Made by a program: the position numbers and the translations under genes
From: DASYYE01 sp035946955
GTDB lineage: Bacteria; Actinomycetota; Actinomycetes; Streptosporangiales; Streptosporangiaceae
Assembly (NCBI GenBank): GCA_035946955.1
Contig: DASYYE010000282.1
Location: forward strand, 1 to 15,039
Direction: 5' to 3'
DNA length: 15,039 nucleotides
The notes under the pieces: generated by a model
Told to the model about the DNA's origin: nothing
Database searches by the model: none
The model's input: only the letters and a program-made list of their open reading frames with translations
Part shown: piece after piece, positions 1 to 5,667 of the stretch
How positions within the stretch are numbered: position 1 is the first letter of the stretch
Layout: each line of letters starts with the position of its first letter

Positions 1-1
1 G

Positions 2-328
2 GAGCCGTTCGGCCTCGTCATGATCGAGGCGATGGCCGCTGGCACGCCCGTGGTCGCGCTGCGCCGGGGCTCGGTCCCGGAAGTGGTGGAGCACGGTGTC
101 ACCGGCGTCGTCGTGGACCGCCCGGACGAGCTGGCCGCAGCGATCGCCCAGGCCCGCAGGCTCGACCCGGCCGTGTGCCGCAAGCACGTGGAGACGTGCT
201 TCTCGGTCCCGGCCATGGCCCAGCGCTACGAGTCCGCGTACCGGTGCGTGCTGGCCGGGGTGCCCTGCCAGCCATTAGCTGGGCTCTTCATGCCAGGCCG
301 AAATCCGCTGGCCCCGGTGGATGGTTAG
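2..328 (+). CDS. GT4-family glycosyltransferase, C-terminal fragment (5' end outside window)
   Basis: This is the C-terminal end of a retaining GT-B glycosyltransferase; the reading frame is open from base 2, so the start lies upstream of the window. The first residues, EPFGLVMIEAMAAGTPVVA, are the hallmark of GT4 enzymes: the E-x7-E motif that contacts the nucleotide-sugar donor, followed by the AMAAGTPVVA loop. The next segment (GSVPEVVEHGVTGVVV) is the typical GxxEvv..g.tG.lv strand-turn, and the last ~50 residues form the usual terminal helix. The family transfers a sugar from a nucleotide-activated donor to a lipid, glycan or small-molecule acceptor; the acceptor cannot be told from this fragment. 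The methyltransferase follows 12 bases later in the same frame, so the two may be co-transcribed. The family call is secure, the specificity is unknown. Confidence 0.93.
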   Translation, partial: EPFGLVMIEAMAAGTPVVALRRGSVPEVVEHGVTGVVVDRPDELAAAIAQARRLDPAVCRKHVETCFSVPAMAQRYESAYRCVLAGVPCQPLAGLFMPGRNPLAPVDG

Positions 329-340
329 CGGCAGCCTGGA

Positions 341-1159
341 GTGGTGGTCGATCCGGCTATCGAGAGTCACTACAGCACCGGTTACGAACGGTCTCGCCTG
401 TTCCCGGGCGGCCGTCCGTCGCTGGAGTTCGTCCGGTCTCTGGAGTTGCTGGGACGGCTGCTGCCTGCGCCGCCCGCGCGGGTGCTGGATGTGGGCGGCG
501 GCCCGGGCACCTATGCCGCGCCGTTGGCCAGGCGCGGGTACCGCGTGCATCTGGTGGACCCGGTGCCGTTGCACGTGGAGCAGGCCAGCCGGGCTGCTGG
601 CAGCGACCCGGCGGCCAGCTTCACCGCGGCGCTGGGGGATGCGCGGGAGCTGGCCGTGCCCGATGAGTCGCAGGACGCGGTCCTGCTGTTCGGTCCGCTG
701 TACCACCTGACTGACGCGGCAGACCGTCAGCAGGCCCTAGCTGAGGCCCGGCGGGTGCTGGTCCCCGGTGGCCGGCTGCTGGCGGTTGCGGTGTGCCGGT
801 TCGCCTCACTGCTCGACGGGCTGTACCGGGGCTGGCTGGACGACCCGGACTTCCGGCCGATCGTGGACCAGGACCTGGCGGATGGGCAGCACCGCAACCC
901 CGACCCGGTCGGCAGGCCCGAGTTCTTCACCACCGCCTACTTCCACACCCCCGACGGCCTGGCGGAGGAGGTCGGGCAGGCTGGCTTCACCAGCGTGGCG
1001 GTCTACGGGGTCGAGGGGCCCGGGTGGCCGCTGCGACAGGAGTGGGCAGACCCGCGGCGGCGCGAGCAGATCCTATTCGCGGCACGGTCCGTCGAGACCC
1101 AGCCCGCCATGGCCGGCTTCAGCCTCCACCTCATCGCTGCCGCGGCCAAGGGAAGTTAG
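341..1159 (+). CDS. class I SAM-dependent methyltransferase
   Basis: A 272-residue Rossmann-fold methyltransferase. Motif I is at residues 48-58 (VLDVGGGPGTY), which binds S-adenosylmethionine. The acidic ribose-binding residue is D73 in VHLVDP, motif II/III is GDARELAVPDESQDAVLLFGPLYHL around 99-123, and VPGGRL at 141-146 is the post-motif III turn. This is the Methyltransf_11/25 type found on small molecules. The FGPLYHL stretch is common in a group of actinobacterial methyltransferases of unknown substrate. The start used is GTG at 341; the next codon but one is also a possible start, since GGAG lies at 338-341 and no clear ribosome binding site stands further upstream. It lies 12 bases after the glycosyltransferase fragment and may form an operon with it. 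The substrate is unknown. Confidence 0.88.
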   Translation: MVVDPAIESHYSTGYERSRLFPGGRPSLEFVRSLELLGRLLPAPPARVLDVGGGPGTYAAPLARRGYRVHLVDPVPLHVEQASRAAGSDPAASFTAALGDARELAVPDESQDAVLLFGPLYHLTDAADRQQALAEARRVLVPGGRLLAVAVCRFASLLDGLYRGWLDDPDFRPIVDQDLADGQHRNPDPVGRPEFFTTAYFHTPDGLAEEVGQAGFTSVAVYGVEGPGWPLRQEWADPRRREQILFAARSVETQPAMAGFSLHLIAAAAKGS

Positions 1160-1208
1160 GGCGGCCCTGCTGGCCATCACCGTTGTGTTGCTGTGATGCG
1201 GTGTCCGG

Positions 1209-1985
1209 TTACGTGGTGCGCGCCGCCAAAGCAGCCAGGTCCCGCTCGGCGTACCGCCGGTGTTCCCATTCCTCGTTGAGGACGATCAGCAGGCACTGAC
1301 GTACCGGGTAGCTGCGCGGCTGTGGCCAGCCGGGCCCCTCGACCGGTGTGGTGTGGCCGTCCAGCGACGCCTCGGTCAGCCCGTCGATGACCTCCCGGAC
1401 GGTGGACGCCCGGTCGCGGCGCAGTTCGAGCACTGCGTCGAGCGCGGGGTGCGCGTCACGGTCGTGGGGCACCCCCGGCATGTCGGGCGCCTCGTCCCAT
1501 GGCAGGCCCAGGGGATCCCACGGGGCCGGGTCGCCGAGGATCGCCCGCCTGATCCAGGCGTCGGTCGCGAACACCAGGTGACGCAGTGTCTCGATGAACG
1601 ACCACTCGCCATCGACCGACTCGTACAGCAGTTCAGGCGGCAGGTGGCGCGCCCGTTCGACGGTCTCGCCCCACAGCCGATCGAGGATGTCCCATGCCTG
1701 GCGGAAGCCCGCCGGGTCCGCCGGGCGCATCTTCACCCGCTCTGGGTCGCGCCGGTCGAGTTCGGCCTCGACCAGGGGCCCGATTTCGACGCCATTGACG
1801 GTCAGGTTCTCGATCTCGCCGGAGATCTCGACATCGACCAGCTCAGCACCCCGGATCACGGCCTTGCTCAGGTCCACGCCGCGCAACCGGGCGCCGCTCA
1901 GGTCGACCGCATGAAACTGCGCGCCGCTGAGGTCGGCACGCTCGAACCGGGAGCCACGGAGGTCGGCATCGATGAAGTCAGCCAT
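1209..1985 (-). CDS. pentapeptide-repeat / DinB-like fusion protein
   Basis: A 258-residue protein with two parts. Residues 6-50 are pentapeptide repeats of the A(D/N)LXX type (FIDADLRGSRFERADLSGAQ and so on), about nine units, too few for a long quadrilateral helix. Residues 85-255 are a DinB-like four-helix bundle with GEWSFIETLRHLVFATDAW (H136) and EWEHRRYAERDL (H242), the positions where DinB proteins hold metal ligands. DinB-like proteins include metal-dependent thiol transferases (bacillithiol and mycothiol-dependent) and many of unknown role. This two-part arrangement is, from memory, recurrent in Actinobacteria. The ATG at 1985 has no good ribosome binding site. The gene is divergent from the CPBP gene and a perfect 12-base palindrome sits six bases upstream of its start. 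The reaction is not known. Confidence 0.85.
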   Translation of the reverse strand: MADFIDADLRGSRFERADLSGAQFHAVDLSGARLRGVDLSKAVIRGAELVDVEISGEIENLTVNGVEIGPLVEAELDRRDPERVKMRPADPAGFRQAWDILDRLWGETVERARHLPPELLYESVDGEWSFIETLRHLVFATDAWIRRAILGDPAPWDPLGLPWDEAPDMPGVPHDRDAHPALDAVLELRRDRASTVREVIDGLTEASLDGHTTPVEGPGWPQPRSYPVRQCLLIVLNEEWEHRRYAERDLAALAARTT

Positions 1986-1990
1986 ACGAC

Positions 1991-2002
1991 GACGTTAACG
2001 TC
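1991..2002. promoter_or_regulatory. 12-base perfect palindrome, possible operator
   Basis: The sequence GACGTTAACGTC is a perfect 12-base inverted repeat between two divergent genes, five bases from the DinB start (1985) and 85 bases from the CPBP start (2088). The position overlaps where a core promoter of the minus-strand gene would lie, so binding of a dimeric repressor here could block it. No regulator gene is adjacent. The symmetry is seen; the operator role is inferred. Confidence 0.4.
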
Positions 2003-2087
2003 ACCTGCTGACAACCACTGTGAGCCGCTGCCGCCATGTCGGCTGACCAGGACTCTTAGCGTCTGGTATGGGTTATTCTGCACTGCC

Positions 2088-3080
2088 ATGACCGAAACAG
2101 GGGGAGCTGACGGCGTCCCGGCGGACTCCTTCACCCATGAGAGCACCCCGCCGCCGCCGCTGGCTGTCCCGCCACTGGCCGTTGGGCCACCATCAGGCGG
2201 GCCGGACCCGGACAGGCGACCGGATACCGCACTGAACCGTGTCCGTCATGGTGTCCCACGCGCCCCCCGTGCCCAAGGCCGCAAGATGCTGACCGCTGAG
2301 CTCCTGGTTGTCCTGGCGATCTTCCCACTCCCAGCCGTGGTCTCGGCCGTTGGAGGGCTGATCACCCGGATCCAGCGCGGCTCCCCGATCCCCTACGGCT
2401 CCAGTGCCCCGGGTGCGATACACGGGCCGTGGTTGTTTGCCGGCCTCCAGGTGAGCGCGGCAGTCGCACAGGTCGGCGGGGCGGCGCTGGTTTGGTACCT
2501 GCTTGCCCGGTCCGGGGAAGGTCTTACGGCCATCGGGCTGGGCGGCCGGAAGCTCCGGATGGACCTGGCGCTAGTGCTGCCGGTCTTCGTAGTGGTCCAG
2601 TACATCCCGCAGACGTTCGGCGCCTTCGTGATGCGATGGCTGCACCTGCAGGGGTTCTCCCTCGCCCTGGCGATGCAGAACCACGCGGCCCTGGCCACGG
2701 CCCAGGTCAGTGCCGGGGTGGCGGCCGGGATCGTAGAAGAGTTCGTCGTGCTCGGCTTCCTCGTCCGGCGGCTGGAGCAGCTCGGACTGCACTCCACCTG
2801 GGTGGTCTTGATCGCGGTCCTGGTGCGCGTCTCCTACCACGTCTACGAAGGCTGGTACGTGGTGCCGATCGCCCTGTGGGCGCTCGCCTCCGTGCTGGTC
2901 TACCGGCGGGTCCGGCGCCTGCTGCCGTTCATCCTCTGCCACGTTGCCTGGGACGCCGCCATTCCGCTCAGCTTCTTCTACCCAGCCGCGTTCGATATCG
3001 GACTCCTCGTCGTGATCGTGGTGACCGCCGTTGCGGCACTGCGGTGGGGCGGACGGCCCGCGGAGGCCACAGGGTTCTGA
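2088..3080 (+). CDS. CPBP-family intramembrane protease
   Basis: A 330-residue membrane protein of the CPBP (CAAX protease and bacteriocin-processing, Abi) family. The catalytic motifs are in order: EEFVVLGFLVRRLE (EE motif), RVSYHVYEGW (motif with His), and LCHVAWDA (HxxxD). Several hydrophobic segments lie between residues 70 and 320. The usual EExxFRG is here EEFVVLG, so the Arg is Leu; the combination EE..vlGfl..RL and SYH is shared by an actinobacterial subgroup, so the change need not mean loss of activity. The first 66 residues are a Pro-rich cytosolic extension (PPPPLAVPPLAVGPP), and M67 at base 2286 is a second possible start. I chose 2088 because the extension has normal codon bias; no clear ribosome binding site precedes it, and an AT-rich patch at 2067-2079 could serve as a -10 element for a nearly leaderless transcript. 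The open frame extends upstream to 1260 only by reading antisense through the DinB gene. Confidence 0.85.
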   Translation: MTETGGADGVPADSFTHESTPPPPLAVPPLAVGPPSGGPDPDRRPDTALNRVRHGVPRAPRAQGRKMLTAELLVVLAIFPLPAVVSAVGGLITRIQRGSPIPYGSSAPGAIHGPWLFAGLQVSAAVAQVGGAALVWYLLARSGEGLTAIGLGGRKLRMDLALVLPVFVVVQYIPQTFGAFVMRWLHLQGFSLALAMQNHAALATAQVSAGVAAGIVEEFVVLGFLVRRLEQLGLHSTWVVLIAVLVRVSYHVYEGWYVVPIALWALASVLVYRRVRRLLPFILCHVAWDAAIPLSFFYPAAFDIGLLVVIVVTAVAALRWGGRPAEATGF

Positions 3081-3104
3081 CCCCAGGGCGCTGACCTCAC
3101 GGCC

Positions 3105-3212
3105 ATGGTGGCCGTGCGGGACTCCAAGAACCCAGACGGCCCCATGCTGTGGCTCACACCACAGCAGTGGCACGACTTGGTATCGCACGTCAAGTGCGGC
3201 CAGAACCCCTGA
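3105..3212 (+). pseudogene. DUF397 protein, C-terminal remnant
   Basis: A 35-codon stretch from ATG 3105 to TGA 3210-3212 reads MVAVRDSKNPDGPMLWLTPQ followed by QWHDLVSHVKCGQNP. This is the C-terminal half of the DUF397 domain: the VAVRDSK.PDGP.L.fTp..W..F...vk.g pattern is diagnostic. The N-terminal half, which normally carries WrkSSYSg...CVEVA, is missing; upstream, the same frame holds only eight codons back to the TGA of the CPBP gene. DUF397 proteins are small actinobacterial proteins normally encoded next to an XRE regulator (often with DUF5753); no such gene is near. I read this as a leftover from a deletion that joined the CPBP gene to the tail of a lost DUF397 gene. Translation of the 35-residue piece cannot be excluded. 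Confidence 0.8.
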
Positions 3213-3228
3213 CAGGTAACCACTGAAG

Positions 3229-3251
3229 CGGCCCCGCCTAGCGCGGGGCCG
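3229..3251 (+). terminator. hairpin terminator after CPBP / DUF397 remnant
   Basis: CGGCCCCGC, a five-base loop, then GCGGGGCCG: a perfect 9-bp GC stem, 16 bases after the DUF397 stop. There is no T-tract, which is usual for actinobacterial terminators. It probably ends the plus-strand transcript that covers the CPBP gene. Confidence 0.65.
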
Positions 3252-3521
3252 TACCTTGGTGAGTGGCCTCTTAAGTTCGTCCGGGGTTGTCAGCAGACCC
3301 TGGCAGGGTGGCGGGACCCGCAAGAAACCCCGCCAACCATCCACCTTGCCGGACCGGCCATAAGCCAGGCTCCTGACCCACACCCCTTTTCAGGCTGCCG
3401 GGGTGTCGATCCCGGCGTGGGCCGTTCGTGAAGAGGGAAAGAGGCAGCCGGAGTGAGCTGAGTCTGGCTCCCAGTCCGTCTGCCAGTGCGACCCAGACAT
3501 ACCAGAAGCTAGGAGACGAAG
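3252..3521. other. intergenic stretch with two further hairpins, no gene seen
   Basis: About 270 bases before the reductase gene hold no reading frame that resembles a protein on either strand. Two inverted repeats are present: TGGCGGG/CCCGCCA at 3309-3335 (7-bp stem, 13-base loop, with a nested GCGGGACCCGC palindrome) and GCCGGG/CCCGGC at 3397-3416 (8-base loop). The region directly follows the DUF397 remnant and may be more of the same eroded locus. The AGGAG at 3511-3515 belongs to the next gene. Confidence 0.5.
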
Positions 3522-4145
3522 ATGAGGCTGACCCTGCACACGTTCCTGACCCTCGACGGTGTCATGCAGGCGCCAGGCGGCCCAGGCGAAGACCCTGACG
3601 GCGGGTTCGCCCACGGCGGCTGGTCGTTTCCCTACGGCGACGAGGACTTCGGTGCCGCCGTGGCCGGCTGGTTCGGCCACGCCAGTGCCTTCCTGCTGGG
3701 ACGGAAGACCTATGAGATCTTCAGTGGCCACTGGCCGCGCGTCACCGACCCCGCTGACCCCATCGCTGGCAAGCTCAATGCGCTGCCGAAGTACGTCGCC
3801 TCCACCACGCTGACGTCCGCGGACTGGCACAACTCCTCACTGCTGGGCGGGGACGTCGCGGCCGGGGTCGCCAAGCTGAAGGAACTGCCAGGGGATGAAC
3901 TGCAGGTCCACGGCAGCGGCGAACTGGCCCAGACCCTGATCGAGCACGACCTCATCGACGAGTACCGCCTGCTCTACTTCCCGGTACACCTGGGTTCGGG
4001 CAAGAAGCTATTCCGGGATGGCACCAGGGCGGCAGCCCTGCGGCTGCTCAGCACGTCGTCCACCGGGGCCGGCGTCATCATCGCCAGCTACGCGCCGGCC
4101 GGTCCCCTACGGCACGGCTCGTATGCGCTGCCCAGCCAGTCCTAA
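3522..4145 (+). CDS. dihydrofolate reductase-fold / RibD C-terminal family protein
   Basis: A 207-residue protein of the RibD C-terminal / DHFR-like family (YwjB/YyaP type), which bind NADPH and are mostly uncharacterised reductases. Family marks are the N-terminal LTLDGVMQAPGG, LLGRKTYEIFSGHW at 58-71, VHGSGELAQTLIEHDLIDEY at 129-148, and FPVHLGSGKKLF at 153-164. The length is normal for the family. The ATG at 3522 has AGGAG six bases upstream, one of the clearest ribosome binding sites in the window. It stands alone between a gene-free stretch and a convergent gene. It is not ribD proper, since the deaminase domain and riboflavin genes are absent, nor true folA. Confidence 0.92.
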   Translation: MRLTLHTFLTLDGVMQAPGGPGEDPDGGFAHGGWSFPYGDEDFGAAVAGWFGHASAFLLGRKTYEIFSGHWPRVTDPADPIAGKLNALPKYVASTTLTSADWHNSSLLGGDVAAGVAKLKELPGDELQVHGSGELAQTLIEHDLIDEYRLLYFPVHLGSGKKLFRDGTRAAALRLLSTSSTGAGVIIASYAPAGPLRHGSYALPSQS

Positions 4146-4281
4146 GCATGGCCTGGCCGCATCCGAACATGGGGATACCCCGGACGGGCTTACGGGGTCA
4201 CCCACTTGGTCGCAGGGCGGCCAAACGCTCTCGGCCCGCTCCCCCCGCCCCGCGACGCCAGACACTGTCCGGTCTGCCCGG

Positions 4282-4821
4282 TTAGGAATTGCCGGTGGCC
4301 CCGTAACTGCCACTGGCCCCGGAACCGCCGGTGGCCCCGGAACCGCCGGTGACACTGGGACTGCCAGTGGCGCTGGGACTGGGAGTGGCCCCGGAACTGC
4401 CACTGGCCCCGGAACTGCCACTGGCCCCGGCCGCGCAGTAGCCGCTGACGGCGGCCTGCAGGTAGGCCTGGAGTTGCGCGTTCGCGGTGGCGATCCACGC
4501 TGGTGACTGGCCCTGGTTGAGCATGCGGTGCTGGGTGCGCTCCTGCTCGATGCGGGGACGCCCATTCGTGGCCATGCTGGTACGGATGTCGCACCCAGCC
4601 GGCACCGTCACGCCCATGTCCAGGCCAGGCAGGCCTGCGGCGTTATTGGCGGCGATTTCCGCCTGCAGCGACGTCGGCAGAGCATTCTGGGCCGACTGGC
4701 TCGGCTGCCCAGCCGAGTTCGCCAGGGCCAGCCCAGGAACGGCAACCGCAATGACGGCTCCCACGAACGTAGCCACAACCCAGCGCCCCCGTGTACGCCT
4801 TGGGAATAGTGATGATGACAT
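4282..4821 (-). CDS. small secreted protein with Gly/Ser/Thr hexapeptide-repeat tail
   Basis: A 179-residue exported protein of unknown function. Residues 1-34 are a Sec signal peptide: basic RRTRGR, a hydrophobic core (VVATFVGAVIAVAVPGLALA) and a likely cut after A34. The mature part (35-130) is Gln/Asn/Ala-rich with two cysteines, C77 and C129, that could form a disulphide; no known domain was recognised. The last 48 residues are eight hexapeptides (GASGSS, GASGSS, GATPSP, SATGSP, SVTGGS, GATGGS, GASGSY, GATGNS), low in complexity and rich in Ser/Thr, suitable for O-glycosylation or as a flexible cell-wall spacer. The frame is open further upstream to 4911, but ATG 4821 is chosen because GAGGGAG lies about six bases before it and the signal peptide starts there. 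It is convergent with the reductase gene. Confidence 0.8.
   Translation of the reverse strand: MSSSLFPRRTRGRWVVATFVGAVIAVAVPGLALANSAGQPSQSAQNALPTSLQAEIAANNAAGLPGLDMGVTVPAGCDIRTSMATNGRPRIEQERTQHRMLNQGQSPAWIATANAQLQAYLQAAVSGYCAAGASGSSGASGSSGATPSPSATGSPSVTGGSGATGGSGASGSYGATGNS
4285..4428. repeat. eight tandem 18-base units inside a coding region
   Basis: Eight directly adjacent 18-base units run from 4285 to 4428 (144 bases), all in phase, each encoding one hexapeptide of the secreted protein on the minus strand. The consensus on the plus strand is close to GGAACTGCCACTGGCCCC. The two units at 4393-4410 and 4411-4428 are identical; the others differ by a few bases. The exact 18-base period keeps the reading frame whatever the copy number. 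Confidence 0.9.
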
Positions 4822-5667
4822 TTGGCTCCCTCTTTGGAGTTGTGGCAGCACACCCGTTTTGTCCGACTGGGCCGCCAGCCGTCCACATGCGGATCGAGGG
4901 CAGTCACGCACTTCGGACGTGGGGCGGCTATTTCAGAGCCGGGCCGATCACGCTATTCGTTGGTGGCGGGTGTTGCTGCCGGGTCGGCGTGCTCGGTCAT
5001 TTGCCAGAATGCCCACACCAGACCCCTGCGACTAGCGCTTGTTTCATGCTCTGGAACCGTACTAAAAAAGATCATCAATGGTGGGAGCCTCGACAATCTT
5101 TGGGAGACCTCCCGATGCTGCCGCACGAGGTGCGGGCAACGCGCGCGGCTGGCGGGCGCTGAAGTCGCGGTCCAGCACCCTGCTCACCATCGGCGCGCCG
5201 CGCTCAGCGCCGCGGTCACCCGGATGTTCTGGCCGCCGTCCATTTGATGGTCAAGCGTCGACCCTGGCCAGCGGGGCTCGGATTGTGGCCTTTGCTACGG
5301 GACGCTCTTTTGTACGCGGCGGTGCATCGATCAAAGCCAGATCATTTGGGCACGTCCACAGGCAAGTCTTTTTCCCGTGGTGCCACCGCGGCGGGAATCC
5401 TCGAGTGGATCCCCGCCGCGCACTGGTGTGATTAGAACCAAATCCAGATGCCGTGCGATTCCATTTCGCCACTCCTCCCGTGCTGACGGGGATGCAGGGC
5501 CCCCGTGTAGCCGGTACCAGTCTTCGCAGACCCGCTCAGATCCACCAGGCAGAAATACCGGCAGAAATCGGGTCAGCCGCCGCGATGGTGTCCATCCGCA
5601 CGTGGCTAGCTTGGCCAGTCTGTGGGTCTAGGTCAGCGAGGCAGTGCGAACGAGGGTCGTCGCCCGC
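4822..5667. other. 846-base region without a convincing gene
   Basis: This stretch separates the start of the secreted-protein gene from the end of the GT-C-like gene. Frames on both strands are short and show no recognisable protein. It is less GC-biased than the flanks, with AT-rich patches near 5065-5075 (CTAAAAAAGATC) and 5366-5374. It contains the strong hairpin at 5387-5420 and should also hold the promoter of the minus-strand gene starting at 4821, which I could not place. No tRNA, insertion-sequence end or direct duplication was seen. Confidence 0.5.
5387..5420. terminator. 14-bp stem hairpin, possible terminator
   Basis: Bases 5387-5400 and 5407-5420 form a 14-bp stem with a single A-C mismatch around a six-base loop (TCGAGT). 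It is the strongest simple hairpin noticed in the window. It lies about 250 bases beyond the stop of the minus-strand GT-C-like gene, so it could end that transcript. On the minus strand it is followed by GGGAAAAAGAC rather than a T-tract, so it may equally be an RNA structural element or a protein-binding repeat. Confidence 0.45.

Noticed and set aside
1260..2087. A 606-codon plus-strand frame that runs from 1260 into the CPBP gene
   Set aside because: Its first 276 codons are antisense to the DinB-fusion gene, which has clear domains; only the part from 2088 is supported.
3397..3420. GGGTGTCGATCCCGGC looks like a tRNA T-arm
   Set aside because: The invariant TTC of the T-loop is missing and no other tRNA arms are upstream.
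4146..4281. GGGGATACCCC and CAGAC/GTCTG pairs as a bidirectional terminator between convergent genes
   Set aside because: The stems are only four or five base pairs, too short to claim in such GC-rich DNA.
5078..5240. A plus-strand frame with GWRALKSRSSTLLTIGAP, reminiscent of FtsX-like permease starts
   Set aside because: The similarity is a few residues only and the frame soon becomes Pro/Arg-rich without membrane segments.
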